Part shown: positions 7,451 to 15,500 of the stretch, piece by piece
Numbering within the stretch: the stretch's first letter is position 1
Layout of the letters: each line of letters opens with the position of its first letter
Program-made: the position numbers and the translations under genes
Assembly (NCBI GenBank): GCA_016875695.1
Contig: VGPB01000002.1
Span: 1-30,506 of the forward strand
Length of the DNA stretch: 30,506 nucleotides
From: Chloroflexota bacterium
Lineage (GTDB): Bacteria > Chloroflexota > Dehalococcoidia > UBA2979
Reading direction: 5' to 3'
The notes under the pieces: model-generated
Seen by the model: only the letters and a program-made list of their open reading frames with translations
What the model was told of the DNA's origin: nothing
Databases searched by the model: none

Positions 7451-9038
7451 CTAACTCTGTGAGTTCGTGAGGTGCCTTCCCACGCGGCCGGTCGTCCACC
7501 TCTTCACAGTGTCGTCCCATCGGAGGTAGATGCGGAGGCAATACTGAGGGTCGCCGTCCGCGCCGAACTTGATGTGTTCCTGTATCTCCAGAGCGTTGTT
7601 GCCATCGCGAAACTGCCGCTCGTTTCTCCAACGGCCCATCGTGGTGTGAGCTTCGTGCGCCGCGTATTCGATGCCCCGCTCGGATAGCCACTCCTTAACC
7701 CGCTTTCCGAGTGGTCCCTTCTGTCGCTCCTTCGCTAGTTCATCGAGTGCCTCGAACGCGTCGTAAACAGCGGCCGGGTTATCGAATGGCGAAGCAGCGA
7801 CTGCTTCTACTGCTGAAGGCAAGAAGCGCAGCGTCGTCAGAGTGCCCTCGGCAAGTTGAACCGCGGCGGCCACCGACCGGACCTCGGTTTCTGCCTCGCT
7901 GTCGTCGCTTGATGCGACACCGACTCCCCACAGTCGGTAGTTCTCGCGATGCTGGTTCAGTTCGTTTTGAAGGTCCGCGTTGGCTTGCTCCAACTTCGCC
8001 GCTTTGTCGAACCAGTAGTCGCGCTCTGCCTTTGCGTTGCTCGCCCGTTCACCCAGCGACGCTAGGAGTTGGTCGCTGGCTCCCGTCTGCAGTCGGAGCT
8101 CTTCAATCTGGCGCTTCTGTTCTGCACGACGGATCCGTCGCGTGACGTCGAGATACACTCGTTGGTCGACGTAGCGCCGAAAGCGCGAGGCGAAAATGTG
8201 CAGCAGGATACGACCGAGCCGCGGACCCAGATCACGCGCGTGCTCAGGGAGCCACCTGCGATGCCGGAGAGGATTGTCGCCGGGCGACGCGGCTCGGCCA
8301 ATAGATGCGGACGGCCCCGGCAAAGCAAGTCATCGGCTGGCCGAGGCTGTCGGTAAGTGTCCACGTTGCATCGTCGTCATACACAGCTACGGTGGCGAGC
8401 CCCGCAAGCCGGGACTGTAAGCTGTCTGGATCGACGGCGTAGGTGCCCGCCTTATCCGCGGTGATCACCACGACCGGGAGCTTCCTCTGGGGGTGTAGGA
8501 TCACATCCTTCGTGAAGGTGCTTGAGATCGCCGGTCGCACGTCCGACGCTTTGACATGAAGTGGGTGTTCTTCGTACTTGCAGGTAAAGGCGGTAATTAG
8601 GTCGGGAACCAGAGCTGGTCGATCGGCGTCGATGCCGCGCAGGTGGAGCTCGCGGCCGGTGTCAAGCAACTGGGCATCGATGTCAGCGTCGACCGACGCT
8701 CCCTCCGTGGCGAACCAAACCTCGGTGCGCCAGCGGTACTGCGGCCGTTCCCGGTCCGGGTGCTCCCACTTCAGAGACCAATACCCCAATTCGCCGAGTG
8801 TGCCTTCACGCAGACGCAGCGTATCGCTCGGACCCACCCAGTAACCAGCGGAAGCGTCGACTGCCGGCCCCTGGAATCGCGAAGGGTGCCTGAGCCAGCC
8901 GAGCGCTACGTTGCGAGCACGGAGCAGCAAGCTGACGCCCGATGTGTTGTCCTCGTTCCCCGTTACCGTGAAGCTGATCGTGTATCGCTCCGCCAGCGGT
9001 TCTCCGAAAGCCCCACCGCGCCGGACAGCCGCAAGAGA
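7451..9038 (-). pseudogene. Foreign large protein, 5'-truncated and frameshifted
   Basis: Two ORFs, 8930-8244 and 8323-7451, are pieces of one protein. The upstream frame runs to TCFAGAVRIYWPSRVA and the downstream frame continues with DNPLRHRRWLPEHARDLG, so a one-base shift near 8290 breaks the gene. The upstream frame is open to 9038 with clearly coding sequence (ERYTISFTVTGNEDN, GVSLLLRARNVALGWL) but has no ATG/GTG/TTG before the stop of the VOC gene, so the 5' end is missing. Predicted parts are beta-rich N-terminal domains, a coiled coil (AEQKRQIEELRLQTG, AERDYWFDKAAKLEQ) and a compact C-terminal domain ending LRIYLRWDD and TGRVGRHLTN. I do not recognise the family with certainty; the layout resembles large uncharacterised proteins of accessory or defence islands. 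Base composition is visibly lower in G+C than both neighbours, indicating transfer. Confidence 0.7.
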
Positions 9039-9572
9039 TCACATGCTACGCGCCGTCAGGGCGGCGATGGCGCGGCGCACGTGGCCGTCCTCCAGGAAGG
9101 GGGCCGCCTCGGCAGCGCGCAGCTCGGCGGCGCGCGCGAGCACGTCGGCACGCGTGAGGGTAGGCGGGGGGTCGGTGATCCAGGCGGTTAGCGTGACCAG
9201 CACGCCGTTGGGATCCTCGAGGAAGACCAGCCGCTCGTAGCCGCGGCGGATCTCCTCGGAGGCGCGGACGCCGGAGGCGGCGAGCTCGGTATATGCGCGA
9301 TCGAGGTCCGCGCCGGACACGCTGAGGCTGAGGTACTGCATCGAGCCGACGCCGAGCTGCGCCTCGGCGAGCTTGATGTCGGGGCGTGTGGGGCCGACGA
9401 GCAGCAGGTAGGTGTCGTCGCCGGCGTGGAGCAGCGCTTGCAGCGACTCGGAGTCGTCGCGGTTGGGCTCGGTGAAGAGGTGGCGCATGCCGAAGGCGCG
9501 GGTGTAGAAGGCGATGGACTCGTCCATGCTCTTGCAGATGATGGCGGGGTAGCCGAGGTGCTGGACCTGCAT
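9039..9572 (-). CDS. VOC (glyoxalase/bleomycin-resistance/dioxygenase) family protein
   Basis: 177 residues with a vicinal-oxygen-chelate fold: MQVQHLGYPAIICKSMDESI, then AFYTRAFGMRHLF at the N-terminus, SMQYLSLSVSGADLDRAY in the middle and GYERLVFLEDPNGVLVTLT at the end of the second beta-alpha-beta module. A C-terminal helical extension of about 45 residues is unusual for a small VOC protein. Substrate unknown; these proteins bind a metal and act on or sequester small molecules. ATG 9572 is preceded by GGAG nine bases upstream. It lies 73 bases after the Fic gene on the same strand, so they may be co-transcribed. Its TGA at 9041-9039 is followed in frame by the truncated foreign gene. Confidence 0.82.
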   Translation of the reverse strand: MQVQHLGYPAIICKSMDESIAFYTRAFGMRHLFTEPNRDDSESLQALLHAGDDTYLLLVGPTRPDIKLAEAQLGVGSMQYLSLSVSGADLDRAYTELAASGVRASEEIRRGYERLVFLEDPNGVLVTLTAWITDPPPTLTRADVLARAAELRAAEAAPFLEDGHVRRAIAALTARSM

Positions 9573-9645
9573 CGGTGGGGCTCCTGTGCTGCGGGGGCAG
9601 CGTCGGGGGGCGCGCGGCGCGCGTCAAGGCGCGTCGCGGGCGGGG

Positions 9646-10803
9646 TCACTCGAGGGCGGCGAGCAGCTCGTCGGCGCGGAAGAGCTGCGGGTAGGTGTCG
9701 GGGACCGGGGCGACGATGCCAGCGGCCTGCAGGCGGTCGATGATCGCGCGGGTGGCGGCGACGGTTACGCCGAGGCGGTCGGCGGCGTGGCGGCGGGTGA
9801 AGACCGGGCGGATCCACAGCTCGTCGAGCAGCTGGAAGACGGAGGCGGCGGCGCGGCGCTCCGTGAGCAGCGCGCGGTAGTGCTCGTGCAGGTCGCGCAG
9901 GGTGCGGGCGCGGCGCAGGGCGTCGCGCGCCTGGTCGCGCACGCCGAGCAAGAAGAAGCGCAGCCAGGGCGTCCAGTCGCCCGAGTGGGAGAGCGCGAGC
10001 AGCTGGTCGTAGTACTCGGGGCGGCGGCGCTCGAAGTAGGCACTGAGGTAGAGCAGCGGCGTGCGCAGCACGCCGCGCTCGGCTAGCAGGAGGGGGATGA
10101 GCAGGCGGCCGATGCGGCCGTTGCCGTCGATGAACGGGTGGATCGCCTCGAACTGGTAGTGCATGAGGGCGGCGCGCACGAGCGGGGGCAGCGGGCCCTG
10201 GTCGTGGACGAAGCGCTCCCAGTCGGCGAGCAGGTCGGGCAGCGCCGGCGCGGGCGGGGGCACGAAGCGCGCGCGTTCGACCGGCGTGCCGGGCGCGGCG
10301 ATCCAGACCTGGCGGCTGCGCAGCTCGCCCGGGCGCAGGTCGCCCCCGCGCACGCCGGCCAGTAGCAGCGCGTGGAGCTCCAGCAGCAGGCGCTGGCTGA
10401 TCGGCAGGCTGTCGAGGCGGGCGAGGCCGTGCTCGACCGCCTGCACGCAGTTCCACACCTCGCGGGCATCCGGCGGCTCGCTGGCGCCGGCCTCGAACAC
10501 GTAGATATCGGAGAGCGACGCCTGCGTGCCCTCGATGCGCGACGAGAGCACCGCCTCCAGCCGCAGGAACGGCGCGATCAGCAGACGCGGGTTGAGCAGC
10601 GTCTCGCCGACGCCCGCCAGCGTGGCGACCTCGCGCGAGGCCTCGTCGAGCAGGTACACGACGCCGGGCGGCAGCGCGAGCGAGCGCGGCAGCGGGTCCG
10701 GGACGTAGGCGCGCACGCCATCGGGGATCGACTCGAGGCGGCCGATCGGGCTGGCGTCTAGGGGGTGCTGGGGCAGGTGCGGGACGTAATAGCAGGGTTT
10801 CAT
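9646..10803 (-). CDS. Fic family protein (putative AMPylator) with C-terminal winged helix
   Basis: About 385 residues from ATG 10803 (MKPCYYVPHLP). An N-terminal Fic_N-like part includes SSRIEGTQAS, which fits the inhibitory helix motif (S/T)xxxE(G/N) that blocks ATP binding. The Fic core motif HPFIDGNGRIGR is complete with its catalytic His, so nucleotidyl (usually AMP) transfer to a protein hydroxyl is expected. After a helical linker, TRRHAADRLGVTVAATRAII and DRLQAAGIV form a winged helix-turn-helix, typical of large stand-alone Fic proteins that can bind DNA. ATG 10812 is an equally possible start; the frame is open to 10884, but that part overlaps the palindrome. No Shine-Dalgarno is visible. 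Autoregulation through the upstream palindrome is an inference. Confidence 0.88.
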   Translation of the reverse strand: MKPCYYVPHLPQHPLDASPIGRLESIPDGVRAYVPDPLPRSLALPPGVVYLLDEASREVATLAGVGETLLNPRLLIAPFLRLEAVLSSRIEGTQASLSDIYVFEAGASEPPDAREVWNCVQAVEHGLARLDSLPISQRLLLELHALLLAGVRGGDLRPGELRSRQVWIAAPGTPVERARFVPPPAPALPDLLADWERFVHDQGPLPPLVRAALMHYQFEAIHPFIDGNGRIGRLLIPLLLAERGVLRTPLLYLSAYFERRRPEYYDQLLALSHSGDWTPWLRFFLLGVRDQARDALRRARTLRDLHEHYRALLTERRAAASVFQLLDELWIRPVFTRRHAADRLGVTVAATRAIIDRLQAAGIVAPVPDTYPQLFRADELLAALE

Positions 10804-10817
10804 GCGCGGCATAGAGT

Positions 10818-10896
10818 TGTTAGTTTCCGTGGAAAGAATAACATGTGGGCACCCGTCGCCCGTGTAGATGTTAGTGATGGCCACATAACTAACATC
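10818..10896 (-). promoter_or_regulatory. Palindromic operator candidate upstream of the Fic gene
   Basis: A perfect 9-bp inverted repeat, GATGTTAGT at 10867-10875 and ACTAACATC at 10888-10896, is separated by 12 bases. A further TGTTAGT half-site lies at 10818-10824, next to the start codon, and a short TTCC-GT-GGAA palindrome lies between. The patch is A/T-rich against a very GC-rich background. Such spacing fits a dimeric winged-helix regulator, and the Fic protein itself carries one. Confidence 0.5.
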
Positions 10897-10964
10897 CGGT
10901 GACGGCAGTTGCTAGTGGCGTAACACCAACCGGCCCCTATCCCGGCCCCGCGTCCACCGGCGCG

Positions 10965-10994
10965 TTGACCGGGCTCGCACTGTCCGCCTACCAT
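10965..10994 (+). promoter_or_regulatory. Promoter of the valS leader
   Basis: TTGACC (10965-10970), an 18-base spacer and TACCAT (10989-10994). The next six bases lead directly to GTG 11001, so transcription would start at or next to the start codon of the leader ORF. Confidence 0.55.
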
Positions 10995-11000
10995 CGGGGC

Positions 11001-11060
11001 GTGAAGCAGCGAGCCGTAGAGCGCGGCGCATGGCCGGTGGTAGTAGCGAGCGGCGGCTAG
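11001..11060 (+). CDS. valS leader peptide with a Val-Val-Val run
   Basis: A 19-codon ORF, MKQRAVERGAWPVVVASGG, starts at GTG 11001 six bases after the TACCAT box and stops at TAG 11058-11060. Four of 19 codons are valine, three of them consecutive at 11037-11045 (GTG, GTA, GTA). It is followed by a hairpin and a strong intrinsic terminator before valS. This is the arrangement of ribosome-mediated attenuation: low charged tRNA-Val would stall the ribosome on the Val run and change downstream folding. No Shine-Dalgarno is present, consistent with leaderless translation. The ORF is too short for coding statistics; the call rests on position and codon content. Confidence 0.6.
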   Translation: MKQRAVERGAWPVVVASGG

Positions 11061-11078
11061 CCGGCCGGCGAGGCCGGC
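11060..11078 (+). promoter_or_regulatory. Leader hairpin between leader ORF and terminator
   Basis: GCCGGCC (11060-11066) pairs perfectly with GGCCGGC (11072-11078) around GGCGA, beginning in the leader stop codon. Bases CGAGGC at 11069-11074 can instead pair with GCCTCG at 11100-11105, inside the terminator's 5' arm and loop, giving a possible antiterminator contact of six base pairs. Which structure dominates needs a folding calculation. Confidence 0.4.
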
Positions 11079-11093
11079 GAGTCGCCTGTCCCC

Positions 11094-11128
11094 CGCCCTG
11101 CCTCGTGGAGAGGCGGGGCGTTTTGTTG
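11094..11128 (+). terminator. Intrinsic terminator in the valS leader (attenuator)
   Basis: CGCCCTGCCTC (11094-11104) pairs with GAGGCGGGGCG (11110-11120), eleven pairs with one G-T wobble around GTGGA, followed at once by TTTTGTTG. This is the clearest rho-independent terminator in the window, and it lies between a promoter and valS on the same strand, so it must act as an attenuator. It ends 41 bases before the valS start. Confidence 0.75.
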
Positions 11129-11169
11129 CCCGGGCTCGGGCCCGGGGGCGCGGCGAAGCGAGGCGAGCG

Positions 11170-13845
11170 ATGACGAGCGCGGCTGACCCGGCGGCGATGG
11201 CGCCCGCGTACGAGCCGGCCGAGGTCGAGGAGTCCCTGTACGCCTGGTGGGAGGCGCAGGGGTACTTCCGGCCGTCGGGCGAGGGCGCGCCTTTCACCAT
11301 CGTCATGCCGCCGCCGAACGTGACCGGTGAGCTGCATCTGGGCCACGCGCTGACCGTCGCGATCGAGGACCTGGTGGTGCGCTGGCACCGCATGCGCGGC
11401 GACGACACGCTGTGGCTGCCGGGTGTCGACCACGCGGCGATCGCCGTGCAAAACGTCGTCGATCGCGAGCTGCGCCGCGAGGGGCTCGACCGGCACGCGC
11501 TGGGGCGCGAGGCGTTCCTCGAGCGCGTGTGGCAGTGGGTGGGGCGCACGCGCAGCGCGATCTCGCGGCAGCACCGCCGGCTCGGCGCCTCGGCCGACTG
11601 GGAGCGCGAGCTGTTCACGATGGACGCCGGGCCGCAGCGCGCGGTGCGCGAGACGTTCGTGCGGCTGTACCGCGACGGCCTCGTGTACCGCGGCGAGCGG
11701 CTCATCAACTGGTGCGTCGACTGCGAGACGGCGCTGTCCGACCTCGAGGTGGAGCACGCGGACGAGCCCGGGTCGTTCTGGTACGTGCGCTACCCGCTGC
11801 TCGACGCGCGGGAGCAGCCGACGGGCGAGCACATCGTGATCGCGACGACGCGGCCGGAGACGATCCCGGCCGACACTGCGGTGGCGGTGCACCCGGACGA
11901 CGCGCGCTACGCGGCGCTCGTGGGGCGGCGCGTGCGCGTGCCGACGGGCGAGCGCGCGGTGTCGGTGATCGCGGACGCGGCGGTGAGCATGGAGGGTGGC
12001 TCCGGCGCGCTGAAGGTGACGCCCGGGCACGACCCCGTGGACTTCGAGATCGGGCAGCGGCACGGGCTCGAGACGGTGACGGCGATCGGCTTTGATGGGC
12101 GGCTGACGGAGACGGCGGGCGCGTACGCGGGGCTCGAGCGGTTCGCGGCGCGCGCACGCATCGTCGCGGACCTCGAGGCGCGCGGGCTCGTCGAGCGCGT
12201 CGAACCGTACACGCACGCGGTGGGGCACTGCCAGCGCTCCGGCACGATCGTCGAGCCGCTGCTCTCCGAGCAGTGGTTCGTGCGCACGCAGCCGCTGGCA
12301 GCGCCCGCGATCGCGGCGGTGCGCGGGGGCCGCGTGCGCTTCGTGCCGGAGCGCTTCGAGCGCACGTACTTCCACTGGATGGAGTCGATTCGCGACTGGT
12401 GCATCAGCCGTCAGATCTGGTGGGGGCACCGCATCCCGGTGTGGTACTGCGACGCGTGCGGCGCGCTCACGGTGGCGGTCGACGACCCGAGCGCGTGCGC
12501 GCAGTGCGGCGGCACGGCGCTGCGGCAGGACGAGGACACGCTCGACACGTGGTTCTCGTCGGGGCTGTGGCCGCACTCGACGCTTGGGTGGCCGGAGCAG
12601 ACGGCGGAGTTGCAGCGGTACTACCCGACGCAGGTGATGGAGACCGGGTACGACATCATCTTTTTCTGGGTGGCGCGCATGATGATGCTGTCGCTGTACA
12701 ACATGAGCGGCGCGGTGCCGTTCGAGACGGTATACCTGCACGGGCTGGTGCGCGCACCGGACGGCTCGAAGATGTCCAAGTCGCGCGGCAACACGATCGA
12801 TCCGCTCGAGTCGATCGCAGCGTACGGGACGGACGCGCTGCGCTACTGCCTGATCGCGTCGACGTCGCCGGGCAACGACCAGCGCATCACGGAGCAGCGG
12901 TTGGAGGCGGGGCGCAATTTCGCGAACAAGCTGTGGAACGCGTCGCGTTTCGTGCTGACGCTCGTGGAGCCGGACGATGTGCTCGCGGTGCCGGCGGCGG
13001 GCACCGTGCTGCCGCTGGAGGATCGCTGGATCCTGTCGCGCACCGAGCGTGTGCTCGCGACGGTCGAGGAGCTGCTGGAGCGCTTCGAGTTGAGCGAGGC
13101 GGTGCGGCAGCTGCGCGACTTCTTCTGGGAGGAGTTCGCGGACTGGTACATCGAGCTAGCGAAGGTGCGGGTGCGCGGGGGGGATCGTTCGCCGCTCGGA
13201 GTACTCGTGGACGTGCTGGATCGAGTGCTGCGCGCGCTGCATCCGTGTATGCCGTTCGTGACGGAGGCGATCTGGCAGCGGCTGATGCTGGTGCGGCCGG
13301 ACGCGGCGGGCGCGCCGGCGTTGATGGTGGCGGCGTTTCCGCGCGCGGACGCGGCGCGCTACGACCAAGCGGCGGAGCGCGAGTACGCGGCGGTGCAGGA
13401 CTTCGTGCGCGGCATCCGCAACGTGCGAGCGGAGAAGCGCGTGGAGGCGGGGCGCTGGGTGGAGGCGTACGTCGTGGGCGGCGAGGCGACCACGGCGGCG
13501 CGCGCGCTCGCCGGCGCGCTCGAGGCGCTGGCGCGCGCGCGGCCGCTGCACATCGTGGAGCGCGCGGAGCAGGCGCCGAGCGAGGGCGTGGTGACGGCCG
13601 TGCTGCCGGTGGGCCGCGTCGTGCTGCCGATGGCGGGGCTGTTCGATGTCGCTGCGGAGCGCGCGCGACTGGCGAAGCAGCGTGACGAAGCGGCGGGCGA
13701 GGTGGCGCGGCTGGAGGCGAAGCTAGGCGACGCGCAGTTCCGCGGGCGCGCGCCGGCGGCGGTGGTGGCGAAGGAAGAGGAGCGGCTGGGCACGGCGCGC
13801 GCGCGCATGGCGGGGCTGGACCAGAGCCTCGCGGAGCTGGCGTAG
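11170..13845 (+). CDS. valS: Valyl-tRNA synthetase
   Basis: 891 residues, full length for ValRS. The class I HIGH motif is PPNVTGELHLGHAL near residues 48-61 and KMSKS is in DGSKMSKSRGN near residue 534. The editing (CP1) domain is present, with ATTRPETIPADTAVAV and MEGGSGALKVTPGHDPVDF. A four-Cys zinc-binding element (CDACG and CAQCGG) lies near residues 427-450. The anticodon-binding domain is followed by the C-terminal coiled-coil arm typical of ValRS (RLAKQRDEAAGEVARLEAKL). It attaches valine to tRNA-Val and edits misactivated threonine. ATG 11170 follows GAGGCGAGCG. Expression is probably set by the attenuator upstream. Confidence 0.97.
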   Translation: MTSAADPAAMAPAYEPAEVEESLYAWWEAQGYFRPSGEGAPFTIVMPPPNVTGELHLGHALTVAIEDLVVRWHRMRGDDTLWLPGVDHAAIAVQNVVDRELRREGLDRHALGREAFLERVWQWVGRTRSAISRQHRRLGASADWERELFTMDAGPQRAVRETFVRLYRDGLVYRGERLINWCVDCETALSDLEVEHADEPGSFWYVRYPLLDAREQPTGEHIVIATTRPETIPADTAVAVHPDDARYAALVGRRVRVPTGERAVSVIADAAVSMEGGSGALKVTPGHDPVDFEIGQRHGLETVTAIGFDGRLTETAGAYAGLERFAARARIVADLEARGLVERVEPYTHAVGHCQRSGTIVEPLLSEQWFVRTQPLAAPAIAAVRGGRVRFVPERFERTYFHWMESIRDWCISRQIWWGHRIPVWYCDACGALTVAVDDPSACAQCGGTALRQDEDTLDTWFSSGLWPHSTLGWPEQTAELQRYYPTQVMETGYDIIFFWVARMMMLSLYNMSGAVPFETVYLHGLVRAPDGSKMSKSRGNTIDPLESIAAYGTDALRYCLIASTSPGNDQRITEQRLEAGRNFANKLWNASRFVLTLVEPDDVLAVPAAGTVLPLEDRWILSRTERVLATVEELLERFELSEAVRQLRDFFWEEFADWYIELAKVRVRGGDRSPLGVLVDVLDRVLRALHPCMPFVTEAIWQRLMLVRPDAAGAPALMVAAFPRADAARYDQAAEREYAAVQDFVRGIRNVRAEKRVEAGRWVEAYVVGGEATTAARALAGALEALARARPLHIVERAEQAPSEGVVTAVLPVGRVVLPMAGLFDVAAERARLAKQRDEAAGEVARLEAKLGDAQFRGRAPAAVVAKEEERLGTARARMAGLDQSLAELA

Positions 13846-13939
13846 CGCCAAGCGATCGCGCGTCACGGGACGGGACCTTCGTCCGCTGTCGCGGGGCGGG
13901 CGGCTCGGGTAGGCTGGTACACGGACGCAGGGGGGTGAC

Positions 13940-14599
13940 GTGGCGCGACAGCGGATGAAGCCGGTGCGCCGGCGTCCGGAGCGCGCGGGCGCATCGGCGC
14001 CGGCGCAGCCACAGCAGCGCGAGCGCGGCGCGGCAACCCCGCGCCAGAAGCCACCGTGGCGCGAGAGGATTGACTCGTTCGGCGGGTTCGTGACGCTTGG
14101 CGCGGTCGCGGTGGCGCTGCTGCTGATCGGCGCGCTGGTGATCGCGAACCGGCCAGAGTCGGCGTCGGTGTCGACCGGCCCGCTGCTGGGCGAGGAGCGC
14201 GAGGCCGGTGGCAAGGCGACGCACGTGACGGACGCGGCGCAGCTGGTGATCCTGCCAGGCGAGCCGCCCACCGGCGGGCCGCACTTCGCGACGCCGCAAC
14301 GCATCGACATCTACACCGACCCGGTGCCGGACGGCGCCGCGATCCACACGGTGGAGCACGGCGCGATCTGGATCTCGTACGACCCGGAGCAGGTGGACGA
14401 CGCCACGCGGCGCCAACTGCGGGACCTGCAGCGCAAGTTCGACCGCGACGTGCTGCTGTCACCGCGCCCGGAGAACGCGCAGCCGATTTACGCGGTGTCG
14501 TGGGGGCGGCTGCTGGCGCTGGATCGCTTCGACAAGGCGCGGCTGGAGGCGTTCGTGCGCACGAACCGTGACCGTTCCCCCGAGCCGGGCATTCGCTAG
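13940..14599 (+). CDS. DUF3105 membrane-anchored protein
   Basis: 219 residues: a basic N-terminus, one membrane segment near residues 50-70 (FVTLGAVAVALLLIGALVIA) and an extracytoplasmic DUF3105 domain marked by GEPPTGGPHFATP and HTVEHGAIWISYDP. The domain's function is unknown; genes of this family often sit with secreted thioredoxins, as here. The start is GTG 13940 behind a G-rich run (GGGGGG). It lies 98 bases upstream of the DsbA-like gene on the same strand, so the DUF3105-DsbA-VKOR trio is probably one oxidative-folding locus. Confidence 0.85.
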   Translation: MARQRMKPVRRRPERAGASAPAQPQQRERGAATPRQKPPWRERIDSFGGFVTLGAVAVALLLIGALVIANRPESASVSTGPLLGEEREAGGKATHVTDAAQLVILPGEPPTGGPHFATPQRIDIYTDPVPDGAAIHTVEHGAIWISYDPEQVDDATRRQLRDLQRKFDRDVLLSPRPENAQPIYAVSWGRLLALDRFDKARLEAFVRTNRDRSPEPGIR

Positions 14600-14703
14600 G
14601 GGCGCTCGCCGCTCGCGGCACGGGTTGGGAACTACGGCAGCCAGGCGGTGGCTCGGGCTTGAGGGCCGCCCGGCGATGCCGCGCGGTGTGATGGAGGATG
14701 ACG

Positions 14704-15459
14704 GTGGCAGGCAGTGGTGGGCGCAGGCGCGAGGGCCGGCTGCCGGCCCCCGCGCCGCGTGCGGGGCGGGGCGGGTGGCGCGGCGCGCTGAGCGACCCGC
14801 TGGTGGCCGGGTCGCTCGTCGGCGCGGTGCTCGTGGCGGTGCTGCTGGTCGTGATGAACCGCCCGGATGGCGGGGACGAGGGTGCGTTCGTGCCGGTGCA
14901 GCGCGGACAGGTGAGTGGGCGGACGGAGGGCGCGCCGAACGCGGCGGTGACGATCGTGGAGTACGCGGACTTCCAGTGCCCGTTCTGCAAGCGCCACTGG
15001 CTGGAGACGGCGCCCGTGCTGCGCGCGGAGCTTGTTGAGCCGGGCTTGGCGGCGCTGGAGTTTCGCCACCTGGTGGTGCTGGGTCCGGAGTCGCAGGCGG
15101 CGGCTGAGGCGGCGGAGTGCGCGCTGGACCAGGGGCGCTTCTGGGAGATGCACGACCTGCTGTTCACGAAGCAGGGTGCAGAGCGGTCCGGCGTGTTCGA
15201 GCCGGCGAAGCTCAAGCGCTACGCGCGCGAGCTGGCCGGTGCGGTGCAGGGGCCGGCGTTTGACGTCGAGCGCTTCGATCGCTGTCTCGACGGGCGGGAG
15301 AAGCGGGCGATGGTGGAGGAGATGACGGCGGAAGCGGCTCAGCTGGGCGTCACTTCGACGCCGTCGTTCGTGGTGGGCGGGTTCTTGATCGTTGGTGCGC
15401 AGCCGGCCGCGACGTTCCGGGACGCGGTGGCGACGGTGCGCGGGGGGAACCGGCCCTGA
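14704..15459 (+). CDS. DsbA-like membrane-anchored thiol-disulfide oxidoreductase
   Basis: About 251 residues. A basic Gly/Arg-rich N-terminus leads to one membrane segment (DPLVAGSLVGAVLVAVLLVV). The thioredoxin-fold domain carries the CPFC active site (YADFQCPFCKRHW) near residue 92, a DsbA-type helical insertion and the cis-Pro loop GVTSTPSFVVGG. It introduces disulfides into exported proteins; the paired VKOR downstream should re-oxidise it. Start choice: GGAGG at 14693-14697 touches ATG 14698 directly but is six bases from GTG 14704, which is the better-spaced start; the ATG would add two residues. The stop overlaps the probable VKOR start. Confidence 0.88.
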   Translation: MAGSGGRRREGRLPAPAPRAGRGGWRGALSDPLVAGSLVGAVLVAVLLVVMNRPDGGDEGAFVPVQRGQVSGRTEGAPNAAVTIVEYADFQCPFCKRHWLETAPVLRAELVEPGLAALEFRHLVVLGPESQAAAEAAECALDQGRFWEMHDLLFTKQGAERSGVFEPAKLKRYARELAGAVQGPAFDVERFDRCLDGREKRAMVEEMTAEAAQLGVTSTPSFVVGGFLIVGAQPAATFRDAVATVRGGNRP

Positions 15460-15500
15460 GCGAGGCGTGGCGGCTGCGCGCGCTGCTCGGGCTCGCGTTC

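Noticed and set aside
4019..7691. Very long minus-strand ORFs opposite the M23 and acyl-CoA dehydrogenase genes
   Set aside because: Arg/Pro/His-rich products without motifs; they are antisense shadows of high-GC coding sequence.
10990..11128. T-box riboswitch for valS
   Set aside because: GGTGGTAG at 11036-11043 recalls the T-box GGTGGTACC, but the ACCGCGG part is missing, the leader is too short for a normal Stem I, and the same bases are Val codons in the leader ORF.
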